In this document: in pieces, positions 35,479-42,997 of the stretch
Layout of the letters: every line of letters starts with the position of its first letter
Numbering within the stretch: position 1 is the stretch's first letter
From: RUG13409 sp045546135
GTDB lineage: Bacteria; Bacillota; Clostridia; Peptostreptococcales; Anaerovoracaceae
DNA length: 64,000 nucleotides
Assembly: GCA_045546135.1 (NCBI GenBank)
Contig: JAZQCD010000023.1
Span: 1-64,000, forward strand
Reading direction: 5' to 3'
Notes under the pieces: model-generated
Database searches by the model: none
The model's input: the letters and a program-made list of their open reading frames with translations, nothing else
What the model was told of the DNA's origin: nothing
Translations under genes and position numbers: made by a program

Positions 35479-36882
35479 ATGGCTAATGAAAACAATCAGG
35501 CGATGAAACCATCCCTGAAGAACTCCACCATTTACCTTTATGGTATAGGCGAGTTCGGTTACAACTTTGTTTACACTTTCTACTCTTACTACGTAATGAC
35601 ATCTCTGATGAACTACGTAGGAGTAAGCGCAGCAGTTGCAGCAGCACTTTATTCTGCACTTTCATGGGTAAAGTTCTTTGCAATGCCTGTAGCAGGAGGA
35701 ATCGTAGAAGCTGTAAACTTCAAGAAGGGCAAGTATAGAAAGCTCTGTATCGGCGGTGCGATCTTCATGGCAGCCGGTATCACCATGGAAATGATGCATT
35801 TCTCCGACAACCCAACAGTAGCAGCTGTAGTATTTATGGTAGTATCCATCATCGGATGGGTAGGCTACGGTGTCATGTATACAGCATACAGAACACTCAT
35901 GGTCCCGATGTGCAAGGCTCCTGCAGATGCAGTTGCTCTTTCCACAGCTTCCAACCAGGTAGGTTCCATAGCTCGTATCATCTACAGCCCAATGGCAATG
36001 GCATTCATGGGAATGGCAGCAGGATTCACAGCAGCATGGGCAGGTTATGCTCTTACAGGCGCTATATTCGGCGTCATCATGGTCCTTTGTATGGTCATCG
36101 TTGGCGTTGTTACAAAGCCTTATGAGGATGCTCTTGAAGGCAAACTCGCAGGAATGCCAAAGCAGAAGGTTACAGGAAAGGATATCGCAAATACACTTTC
36201 CAACAAGCCTATGCTCATATTCGTACTTACAATGATGTTCAGAGGTTCAGTTCTTACCATCGTAACGACTCTGCTCGTGACCTACCTCACATATGTCGTA
36301 GGAGCATCTCAGCAGGTCATCATGATGTATATGATGATAACCTACTTCGTACAGTTCGTAGGCGCATCTGTAGTTCGCTGGGCTACAAACAAGTGGGGCA
36401 GAAAGCAGATCTTCATCATTTCCACCCTCATTTCCGTCATCTTCATCGTTGGCGTAAAGTTCGTAGGTTCCAACACCACAGCTATCATCGTTCTCATGTC
36501 AGCATTCCAGTTCTGCGGTATCTTTGTTAACGCTCTGATCCCTGTATTCATGAACGATGTCGGTGAATATATCGAGATCACAAAGGGTCAGGCAGCAAAG
36601 GGCTTCGTTCAGTCCATCGGCGGATCTGCACTCATGCTTTCCGCTATCGTAGGATCCATGGTAGCAGGTATAGGTCTCGCAGCAACAGGTTACACAGCAG
36701 CAGGCGCTGCAGCAGGACTTTCCGATGCAGTAAAGACAGCAATCACAAACCTCTTTGCTTATGGTCCTTCTGTTATGTCCATAGTATCCTGCCTCATCTT
36801 CCTTGCATATCCTCTTACTGAGAAGAAGATGGCAGAGCTTCGTGCACAGAAAGCAGAAAAAGAAGCTGCAAAGGCAGAATAA
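35479..36882 (+). CDS. GPH/MFS-family transporter (carrier 1)
   Basis: A 467-residue membrane protein with about twelve hydrophobic helices, of the glycoside-pentoside-hexuronide:cation symporter branch (LYGIGEFGYNFVYTF near the start, GKYRKLCIGG in the cytoplasmic loop). It is clearly related to carrier 4 at 41.0 kb: both have the G-GEFG-NF start, VNPVDRVAV-like/CKAPADAVALSTASNQVGSIAR loops, and the ending YPLTEKKMAELR. It starts 80 bases after the MoaD-like gene across a weak terminator, so it may be partly co-transcribed with AOR. The substrate is unknown. Codon choice (ATC, AAG) suggests strong expression. Confidence 0.8.
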   Translation: MANENNQAMKPSLKNSTIYLYGIGEFGYNFVYTFYSYYVMTSLMNYVGVSAAVAAALYSALSWVKFFAMPVAGGIVEAVNFKKGKYRKLCIGGAIFMAAGITMEMMHFSDNPTVAAVVFMVVSIIGWVGYGVMYTAYRTLMVPMCKAPADAVALSTASNQVGSIARIIYSPMAMAFMGMAAGFTAAWAGYALTGAIFGVIMVLCMVIVGVVTKPYEDALEGKLAGMPKQKVTGKDIANTLSNKPMLIFVLTMMFRGSVLTIVTTLLVTYLTYVVGASQQVIMMYMMITYFVQFVGASVVRWATNKWGRKQIFIISTLISVIFIVGVKFVGSNTTAIIVLMSAFQFCGIFVNALIPVFMNDVGEYIEITKGQAAKGFVQSIGGSALMLSAIVGSMVAGIGLAATGYTAAGAAAGLSDAVKTAITNLFAYGPSVMSIVSCLIFLAYPLTEKKMAELRAQKAEKEAAKAE

Positions 36883-36918
36883 TATCTGTATTTGAAAACC
36901 AAGCTCATAAAGCATGAT

Positions 36919-36950
36919 AAACGGTCTCGCGAATACGCAAGGCCGTTTTT
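36919..36950 (+). terminator. Intrinsic terminator after carrier 1
   Basis: AAACGG and CCGTTT enclose a further GC-rich paired stretch (with G-U pairs), followed by a T run. Confidence 0.75.
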
Positions 36951-36952
36951 CT

Positions 36953-36981
36953 TTGCTTTTTAAATTATCATAAGTTATAAT
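36953..36981 (+). promoter_or_regulatory. Promoter of the lysR gene, giving a near-leaderless transcript
   Basis: TTGCTT (36953-36958) and TATAAT (36976-36981) are 17 bases apart. Transcription would start about four bases before the ATG at 36992, and no Shine-Dalgarno sequence is present. Confidence 0.55.
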
Positions 36982-36991
36982 TAAAAGCGTT

Positions 36992-37876
36992 ATGGATCTA
37001 AATCAACTGAGATATTTTAATAGTCTTGCAGTAACTGAGAACATGTCCAAGGCTGCCATGGCTCTCAACGTGAGCCAGTCTACCTTAAGCAAGAGCATAG
37101 GAAGACTCGAGGATGAACTTGGCTGTCCTCTTTTTGACCGTATGGGAAAAAGGATCAAGCTCAACAGGGCAGGGAAGGACTTCTTTGAAGACAGCGTAAG
37201 GATAGTGGACAGGATCGATCATGCCATTGAAAGAGTCCATGATACCAGCAACAGGATAAAGATCTGCATCACAGGCGCCAGCAAGGGGATCATCAAATGC
37301 GTAGCAGAATATGAAAAGATATATCCAACGGCCTGCTTCAGTCTTGACAGTGTGCTGGATATCGATGAAGTCCCAAGGATCAGTGACTACGACGTGATGC
37401 TCTGTCCTGACAGCCCAAGGTATATGGTCTATAACGGTCTTAAGATACATGATGACAAGATGGTCCTTTGTGTATCGAAAAAGCATCCCTATGCTTCAAA
37501 AATAGCTGTCAGCATCAAAGATCTAAACGACTTGGATGTAGTGTTCATAAAGAAGAACGGAGTCATAGAATCAGTCCAGGCTGGACTTGATATGTTGTCT
37601 GTAAGATACGGAAAGAGCTACTATGTCAGCACAAGAGATCTTCACAGGCAGATGATCGCAGAGAATATCGGCGTAGGATACATATTGAACGGTGCATCTG
37701 AATTCTATGCATCCGACGATGATCTTGTAATAATCCCAATCTTAGATGACAGATTTACGGTAGGGATGAAAATAGTATTCAGGAAAGATAAACACCTTTC
37801 CGAAGAAGCTTTAAGGTTCAAAGAATATGCTATAGGCTTCTTTAAAGCAGGGAAGGATGTAAGCGATGAAAAATAA
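36992..37876 (+). CDS. LysR-family transcriptional regulator
   Basis: A 294-residue protein. The N-terminal winged helix-turn-helix is typical (NQLRYFNSLAVTENMSKAA, NVSQSTLSKSIGRLEDELG, PLFDRMGKRIKLNRAG), followed by a linker helix and a periplasmic-binding-like effector domain (MLCPDSPRYMVYNGL and later segments). LysR proteins usually act as effector-dependent activators of neighbouring genes. Carriers 1-4 and AOR are the natural candidates. Its ATG lies about four bases from the predicted transcription start and has no ribosome binding site. Confidence 0.88.
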   Translation: MDLNQLRYFNSLAVTENMSKAAMALNVSQSTLSKSIGRLEDELGCPLFDRMGKRIKLNRAGKDFFEDSVRIVDRIDHAIERVHDTSNRIKICITGASKGIIKCVAEYEKIYPTACFSLDSVLDIDEVPRISDYDVMLCPDSPRYMVYNGLKIHDDKMVLCVSKKHPYASKIAVSIKDLNDLDVVFIKKNGVIESVQAGLDMLSVRYGKSYYVSTRDLHRQMIAENIGVGYILNGASEFYASDDDLVIIPILDDRFTVGMKIVFRKDKHLSEEALRFKEYAIGFFKAGKDVSDEK

Positions 37877-37914
37877 AAAACAGTTTGCTCATTTTCGAGC
37901 AAACTGTTTTCTTT
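37877..37914. terminator. Bidirectional terminator between lysR and carrier 2
   Basis: AAAACAGTTTGCTC and GAGCAAACTGTTTT form a perfect 14-base stem with an ATTTTC loop. T-rich tails follow on both strands. The genes on either side converge. Confidence 0.85.
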
Positions 37915-37921
37915 ATTTAAT

Positions 37922-39259
37922 TTACTTGTTTTTCTTAAGTTCTTTAAAGTCGGTCGTGATCAGTACTATGACTACTATGATGATGAGGGGTATCCATCCC
38001 ATCAGTCCGTGGAGGGTATTCAGTACTGTCTGAGATTGTTCTGCAAGAGTCCCGTCGAATCCTGAATGATTGAGGAGTGCTGTTGTGAGGTAGGTGGCTA
38101 TTGCCGAGGCTATCTTCAAACTGAAAGTAACTGATGTTCCGACCAGACCGTCGACTCTTACATGTTCTCTTTCATCGACTCTGTCTGCTATTTCGTTTCT
38201 GTTGGTGCCGAGTATTATCTGTCCCATTCCCGTAGCGACTCCAATGGATACTACATTGATGTAAGCAGAGATGATATTCTGAGGCCAGATGGAAAAGATT
38301 GCTTTTCCTAAAGCCATAATAAAGAATGCAAGGTAAAGAGTCTTTGTCCTTCCAAACTTTGCTGTAAGTTTTCCCATAAAGGGATATACAGCCAAAGAGC
38401 AGAGCATGTTTATAAGCAATATCATTGTCATTATGCTTGTTGAATGAAGTTCATAGGTCGCATAATAGGCAAGATTTGCAGTTACAAGGCTCGTATTAAG
38501 AGCGATCATTATATTCTGAAGCACATTGTATATCCATAGCTTTTCTTTCAGCAGATACTTCATTGCGCTTGTAAATCTAAGACTCTTTGTTTCGTCGACT
38601 GCTGCTTCATACTTTTCGTGGACCGTAAAGAAATATATCATTACGCATATAACAGCAACGCCGCATATGACTGTAGCTGCCCATACGAATTTCTTTCCGT
38701 CAGCAAGATTGCCTTTTTGGTCCATAGCGCCCATAAGCTTGAGTATTGGAAGGCAGGCAAGGGAACCGAAAGCTGTTCCTATGGTTGTGCCAAGGCTGTT
38801 GAATGTTCCGAGAGCGACTCTTCCTTGTGTGGTCCTTGAGACCAAGGCTATATTGTTCTGGGAAGTCGTATAGAAAGTAAAGAATACACTCACCAGCAGG
38901 TAAAGTATCAGGGAGATGGTTCCCTGGACTTTCGTAGATACAGGGAAGTCGCAGAACACCATTATGGTGTTGAGGGCGAGAGGGAAAATGAAAAGTGAAT
39001 AGGGTTTAAGTCTTTCTCCGTTTTTGAACTTATGCTTTGACACATAGTATCCGATCAAAAGATCATTGACCGCGTCCCATATGGTTCCTATGGCTACGAT
39101 CTGCCCTGCAAAGGCAATGTCAAGATAAAGCACGTTGGTAAGGAAAAATACATAATAATAGCTGCGGAAATAGTAGATAGCTGTTCCGCCGGCTCCGTAA
39201 AACATGAAGCCCAGCTTCTCGGATAATTTGACATCCGATCGTTTTTGTTCGTTGTCCAT
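37922..39259 (-). CDS. GPH/MFS-family transporter (carrier 2)
   Basis: A 445-residue membrane protein with about twelve hydrophobic helices. KLGFMFYGAGGTAIYYF, VAIGTIWDAVNDLLIGYYVSKHKFKNGERLKPY carry the MelB-type D-x-x-x-D region and the following basic loop of sugar:cation symporters. Substrate unknown; glycosides, hexuronides and carboxylates have all been found in this superfamily. It is more distant from carriers 1 and 4 than those are from each other. Transcribed leftward on its own, with an AGGTGA site and a promoter region carrying a 12-base inverted repeat. Confidence 0.8.
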   Translation of the reverse strand: MDNEQKRSDVKLSEKLGFMFYGAGGTAIYYFRSYYYVFFLTNVLYLDIAFAGQIVAIGTIWDAVNDLLIGYYVSKHKFKNGERLKPYSLFIFPLALNTIMVFCDFPVSTKVQGTISLILYLLVSVFFTFYTTSQNNIALVSRTTQGRVALGTFNSLGTTIGTAFGSLACLPILKLMGAMDQKGNLADGKKFVWAATVICGVAVICVMIYFFTVHEKYEAAVDETKSLRFTSAMKYLLKEKLWIYNVLQNIMIALNTSLVTANLAYYATYELHSTSIMTMILLINMLCSLAVYPFMGKLTAKFGRTKTLYLAFFIMALGKAIFSIWPQNIISAYINVVSIGVATGMGQIILGTNRNEIADRVDEREHVRVDGLVGTSVTFSLKIASAIATYLTTALLNHSGFDGTLAEQSQTVLNTLHGLMGWIPLIIIVVIVLITTDFKELKKNK

Positions 39260-39285
39260 GATGATTTCACCTACATAGAGATAAT

Positions 39286-39315
39286 ATGTTAGAATGAATG
39301 TATAATAAAAGTAAA
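39286..39315 (-). promoter_or_regulatory. Possible promoter of carrier 2
   Basis: On the minus strand, TTTACT (39310-39315) and TAACAT (39286-39291) are spaced by 18 bases. Both boxes are imperfect. Confidence 0.35.
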
Positions 39316-39338
39316 CTTAAAAGTATTTGGAAGTGGTT

Positions 39339-39367
39339 GTTCCTTATGAAGTAAATTCATAAGGAAC
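39339..39367. repeat. 12-bp inverted repeat upstream of carrier 2
   Basis: GTTCCTTATGAA and TTCATAAGGAAC are perfect inverted repeats separated by GTAAA. They lie about 25 bases upstream of the -35 region of carrier 2, a usual place for an activator site. The plus-strand reading has a weak T-rich tail, but there is no plus-strand gene to terminate. Confidence 0.5.
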
Positions 39368-39391
39368 TTTTAATATTTTCTGCAGGCATAT

Positions 39392-39429
39392 AAAAAAGGA
39401 GCGAAGACCGATAAGTCTTTGCTCCTTTT
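39392..39429 (-). terminator. Intrinsic terminator after carrier 3
   Basis: On the minus strand AAAAGGAGCAAAGAC pairs with GTCTTCGCTCCTTTT (one G-U pair) and is followed by a T run. Confidence 0.85.
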
Positions 39430-39450
39430 GAACCGGATCTTTTTTGGGAA

Positions 39451-40818
39451 TTATGCTGCCTGCTTCTGAGCACGAAGCTTTGCAGTCTGCTCTTCCACGT
39501 CCATGAATGACAGTACTATGAGAGTCATTATCGGGAAGAGGAGAGTTGGGAGCAGGTAACCGAGTTTGTAAATGGTGATTGCATTTGCAGGATCATTGAC
39601 TGCTGCGTCGATGATGAATCCTGAAACTGCAGTTCCGAGTCCTGTTCCGACCTTTATACCTACAGATGAGCAGGAGAAGAATGTTCCTGTCATCCTGCGT
39701 CCTGTCTTGAGTTCGTTATAGTCATCAGCTGCTGCAATAAGAGCATTTATAGAACCGCTCATAGGAGCCATTCCAAGGCCTCTTATAAACAGACCGATGA
39801 GTACGAACATGAGCGGGTTCTTAAAGAACATGCCGCCTACAAAGCAGATAGTAACGCCAAGAAGGGCTATGCAGTGACCTACGAATGCAGATCTTCTTAC
39901 GCCGTATTTCTTTGTGATGCTTGCTACGAAAGTAAGAACAAGAACTGTCGGAACATAGCTGACCATAGCTATGCTTCCCATTGCAGTTGTGCTTCCTATT
40001 ACCTGAGTGCAGTAGTACACAGTAAGGCTTGAGCTCGTAAAAGAGAGAAGGTACATGAAGAAATAATAACAAAGGATGAGCATGAAGTACTTGTTTGTGA
40101 CGAGCATCTTCATGGTCTCAAGGAACTTTGGCTTTTCTTCTGCATTTGCAGTATTTACTCTTCCTTCATTGAGTTCTTCTTCGGGAAGCTCTCTTATGAC
40201 GAGCACAGGGATCATCAGGATGACGAAGCAGATGACTGAGTAGATGAGCGCTACCATTCTCCATCCTGCCTGTCCGCCTCCGAAACTGTTTACAAGGTTG
40301 ACGGTCACATACTGAATGACTATGCCTGCTACCATTGCGAAGATGTAGCGGAAGGATCCCATCTGTACACGGTCCTTTGGGTTCTTTGTGGACAGAGCCA
40401 TTAGTGTAGAATATGCGATGTTGTTCATTGTGTAGAAAACAGCGCCCAGAAGTGTGTAGGAGATGAAGAGTACTACATACTTCGTATTTTCAGTAAATGA
40501 TGCCGGGATGTTGAAAATGAAATAGGTAAAGATGGCAAGAGGAAAGGTGCTCACAAAGAGCCAGAATCTTGATTTACCCATTTTGCTGTGAGTGCGGTCT
40601 ATTATCTGACCCATGAATATGTCAGTAAAGCCATCGAGCACTTTTGATACAGCGATCAAACTGCCGATTATAGCTGCATTGAGACCCAAAGTCCCTTCGC
40701 AGTAGAATATGAGGAATGCGCCTACGAAGGTCCAGCAGAAATTAGCGCCAAGATCTCCGATGCCGTATCCAAGTTTTTGGCCCAAGCTAAGGCCGTCTTT
40801 GACTTTGTTATTGCTCAT
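39451..40818 (-). CDS. GPH-family sugar:cation symporter (carrier 3)
   Basis: A 455-residue, twelve-helix carrier close to the classical GPH family (YicJ/XynP/MelB type). KLGYGIGDLGANFCWTFVGAF at the start, SKVLDGFTDIFMGQIIDRTHSKMGKSR as the cation-site and loop signature, and PKDRVQMGSFRYIFA in the middle are diagnostic. It likely imports a glycoside, pentoside or hexuronide with Na+ or H+. Leftward and monocistronic, with an excellent AAAGGAGG site, a strong promoter that contains a palindrome, and its own terminator. Confidence 0.87.
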   Translation of the reverse strand: MSNNKVKDGLSLGQKLGYGIGDLGANFCWTFVGAFLIFYCEGTLGLNAAIIGSLIAVSKVLDGFTDIFMGQIIDRTHSKMGKSRFWLFVSTFPLAIFTYFIFNIPASFTENTKYVVLFISYTLLGAVFYTMNNIAYSTLMALSTKNPKDRVQMGSFRYIFAMVAGIVIQYVTVNLVNSFGGGQAGWRMVALIYSVICFVILMIPVLVIRELPEEELNEGRVNTANAEEKPKFLETMKMLVTNKYFMLILCYYFFMYLLSFTSSSLTVYYCTQVIGSTTAMGSIAMVSYVPTVLVLTFVASITKKYGVRRSAFVGHCIALLGVTICFVGGMFFKNPLMFVLIGLFIRGLGMAPMSGSINALIAAADDYNELKTGRRMTGTFFSCSSVGIKVGTGLGTAVSGFIIDAAVNDPANAITIYKLGYLLPTLLFPIMTLIVLSFMDVEEQTAKLRAQKQAA

Positions 40819-40852
40819 TTAAACCTCCTTTGTATAGAATAATAACATTTCT

Positions 40853-40881
40853 ATTCTATACCTATGGTATAACTAATTCAA
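40853..40881 (-). promoter_or_regulatory. Promoter of carrier 3 with a palindrome in the spacer
   Basis: Minus-strand TTGAAT (40876-40881) and TAGAAT (40853-40858) are exactly 17 bases apart. The perfect 15-bp palindrome TATACCTATGGTATA (40857-40871) sits between them and overlaps the -10 box, where a bound repressor would block RNA polymerase. Confidence 0.65.
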
Positions 40882-40959
40882 TCAGATTTACCATGATCTA
40901 AAAGACCAAATGCACCTTTACTTTGGGATATTTTTATTCTACAATAAAGGATATAAGTA

Positions 40960-40983
40960 ACATATATACATATGTGTATATGT
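40960..40983. repeat. 24-bp near-perfect palindrome upstream of carrier 4
   Basis: ACATATATACAT/ATGTGTATATGT is symmetric except for one pair, which is a T-G mismatch. It lies 35-58 bases before the carrier 4 start and about 90 bases from the carrier 3 palindrome, which has a different sequence. An operator is the likeliest reading, although AT-rich palindromes can arise by chance. Confidence 0.45.
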
Positions 40984-41017
40984 CGAAATTATATTATTAT
41001 TCGAAAGGAAAAGAAAA

Positions 41018-42415
41018 ATGTCAGAACAACAGAAATCAAGCGTTTCCTTCGGCATGAGATACGGATACGGACTTGGTGAATTCGGATTCAACTTCCTCCT
41101 TACATTCATCACATTCTATCTCTCCGCATTCCTCACCAATGTCGTAGGACTCCCGATGGTCGCTGCAGCTTCCATCGTAACGGCTACATCTGTAGTAAAA
41201 CTCTTCGGAATGCCTATCGCAGGCGCACTCTCTGAGGGTATCAAGTTCAAGGGAAGCACATTCCGTGGATGGATGCTCGTAGGTACAGTGATCTTCGCTA
41301 TCGGCGGAACACTTCTGTTCTATCCTATCAGCGGAAATCCGGGAACTCTCACAGTATTCTATATTGCAATGTTCTTTGTATATTGGCTCGGATATTGCAT
41401 CATGTGGACAAACCACCGCGGACTCATGACAAAGGTCTCCGTAAACCCTGTAGACAGAGTTGCAGTAACAGCAGCATCTTCTCAGCTCGGAACCATCGCT
41501 CGTGTTATCTTCTCCTCAGTATCTGCACTCGTAGTAGGCAGATTCCTTGTTGAGAACGGCGGAGTACCGGGACCCGGAGTCAAGTTCATGATCAAGCCTA
41601 TCGGCTGGACAGTAAACAACGCAGTATTCGGTCTTATCGCTGTAGTTTGCTTCATCATCGTATCTGCAGTCACAAAGAAGTGCGACAGCAACGTAACGGC
41701 AGCAGGAGCACCTAAGCAGGCAGCACCTAAGATGACATGGGCAGACATCAAGAACACATTCACAAGACCTATGTTCATATTCGTTATCTGCGCTATCTTC
41801 AGAGTAGCCATCCTCTCTGTAATGGGCGGACTCCTCAACTACTATGTAATGTATGTTGTAGGCGATCTCTCCATCATGCAGGTATACATGATCGCAACAT
41901 ATGCTATCTCCTTCCTCGGAGCACTCCTCGTAACACCGCTTACAAAGAAGATCGGAAAGAGAAACGTATTCATTTATACTACACTTGCATCTGCACTTTG
42001 CATCTTTGCTCTCCTTCTTGTCCCACAGTCAAGCGGAACAGCATTCATGGTATGCATGTGCCTCTTCCAGTTCTTCGGAGTATTCTCCTCCACACTCATT
42101 CCTGTCTGCATGGCAGATATCGGAGAATACAATGCTATAGTCAAGGGATCTAAGGCTCAGGGACTTACATTCTCCATCGGAGGACTTGCACTTCAGCTGG
42201 CTGCAGTATTCGGAACAGCAGTTGCAAGCTTTGGTCTTGTTGCAATAGGATTCGATCCTGTCAAGGGACTCATTCCTGTAGATGCTCTCAGAGGACTTTA
42301 TATCTGGGGACTCGGTATCCTTTCCGTAGTATCCGGACTTCTCTTCTTCGTATATCCTCTCACAGAGGAATATATGGCAAAGCTTCGTGAAGAGCACGCA
42401 CCAAAGGCTGAATAG
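41018..42415 (+). CDS. GPH/MFS-family transporter (carrier 4)
   Basis: A 465-residue, twelve-helix carrier paralogous to carrier 1. Shared features include YGLGEFGFNF at the start, SVNPVDRVAVTAASSQLGTIARV, a late DIGEYNAIVKGSKAQG (carrier 1: DVGEYIEITKGQAAKG) and the ending YPLTEEYMAKLR. Its substrate is unknown. Isoleucine is almost always ATC and leucine CTC, like the ribosomal protein genes further right, implying strong expression. A GAAAGGAAAAG site precedes the ATG. Divergent from carrier 3 across a 200-base region with two palindromes. Confidence 0.8.
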   Translation: MSEQQKSSVSFGMRYGYGLGEFGFNFLLTFITFYLSAFLTNVVGLPMVAAASIVTATSVVKLFGMPIAGALSEGIKFKGSTFRGWMLVGTVIFAIGGTLLFYPISGNPGTLTVFYIAMFFVYWLGYCIMWTNHRGLMTKVSVNPVDRVAVTAASSQLGTIARVIFSSVSALVVGRFLVENGGVPGPGVKFMIKPIGWTVNNAVFGLIAVVCFIIVSAVTKKCDSNVTAAGAPKQAAPKMTWADIKNTFTRPMFIFVICAIFRVAILSVMGGLLNYYVMYVVGDLSIMQVYMIATYAISFLGALLVTPLTKKIGKRNVFIYTTLASALCIFALLLVPQSSGTAFMVCMCLFQFFGVFSSTLIPVCMADIGEYNAIVKGSKAQGLTFSIGGLALQLAAVFGTAVASFGLVAIGFDPVKGLIPVDALRGLYIWGLGILSVVSGLLFFVYPLTEEYMAKLREEHAPKAE

Positions 42416-42437
42416 TATACTATCTAAGTTCAGTTCA

Positions 42438-42468
42438 ATGCCCGGCCTCTTGACCGGGCATCTTTTTT
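42438..42468 (+). terminator. Intrinsic terminator after carrier 4
   Basis: ATGCCCGG and CCGGGCAT pair around a CCTCTTGA loop, followed by CTTTTTT. The ribosome binding site of the next small gene follows immediately. Confidence 0.88.
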
Positions 42469-42480
42469 AAGGAGTCCTGT

Positions 42481-42756
42481 ATGAAAAACAGAAATGCCTT
42501 TTTGGAAACATTTAGGACAAAGGAAGGAAAAGTCTGCTTTGCTTTGGCTACAGTTTTTCTCATCGCATATATCCTGATCAATTCCTTTGTCAGCGGTGAT
42601 TGGCCATACAAACGCTATGCTCTTATACTCTGCGGTTTTCTTATGTTCCTTGGGTGCGTCATGTTCACCCAGTATGTGGGAGCTGTGCAGAACCAGATAA
42701 ACAAGGAAGAGCAGGAAGCCTTAAAGTCTGCTAAAGTACATAAGAAAAAGAAATAG
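42481..42756 (+). CDS. Small two-helix membrane protein
   Basis: 91 residues, not recognised. Two hydrophobic stretches (about residues 18-36 and 45-66) are separated by a short loop containing DWPYKRY, and the C-terminus is basic (VHKKKK). AAGGAG stands six bases before the ATG, directly after the T run of the carrier 4 terminator, so expression may depend on read-through from carrier 4. Position suggests a carrier accessory protein, but there is no direct evidence. Confidence 0.6.
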   Translation: MKNRNAFLETFRTKEGKVCFALATVFLIAYILINSFVSGDWPYKRYALILCGFLMFLGCVMFTQYVGAVQNQINKEEQEALKSAKVHKKKK

Positions 42757-42782
42757 AAGGCGTATCTCTTGAGAGTTTATTT

Positions 42783-42806
42783 CCCTGATGGAATCAGGGT
42801 TTTTTT
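42783..42806 (+). terminator. Intrinsic terminator after the small membrane protein gene
   Basis: CCCTGAT and ATCAGGG pair around a GGA loop, followed by seven T. Confidence 0.9.
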
Positions 42807-42845
42807 GTTGCAACATTCTTATTATAAAAAGTGTAATATTATGGA

Positions 42846-42874
42846 TTGATGTATTAAGAATAACATAGTATAAT
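42846..42874 (+). promoter_or_regulatory. Promoter of the tup operon
   Basis: TTGATG (42846-42851) and TATAAT (42869-42874) are 17 bases apart. Transcription would begin near 42881, just ahead of the riboswitch-like RNA. Confidence 0.75.
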
Positions 42875-42892
42875 ATTTTTTGTTGCTTTCTT

Positions 42893-42975
42893 CGAGACCG
42901 CTCACCTGAAGCCAATGCAGGGTATGGTGCCGGCCCGGAAAACAGGGTACAACCGGAAACAGTTGCGCCTTCCAT
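42893..42975 (+). promoter_or_regulatory. Moco-family riboswitch-like RNA upstream of tupABC
   Basis: Conserved-looking blocks run in the order TCACCTG, ATGCAG, TATGG, GTACA, a GAAA-capped hairpin (CAAC/GTTG) and TGCGCC. GGTGC (42926-42930) can pair with GCGCC (42965-42969), enclosing two hairpins, CCC/GGG and the GAAA-capped one. This resembles what I remember of the molybdenum cofactor motif (RF01055), and the genes it precedes encode a tungstate/molybdate-type importer. The ribosome binding site of tupA begins about 12 bases after TGCGCC, so control of translation is plausible. A related element at 62.06-62.13 kb shares the blocks. Confidence 0.7.
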
Positions 42976-42997
42976 AATTGAAAAGGAGAAATGAGTA

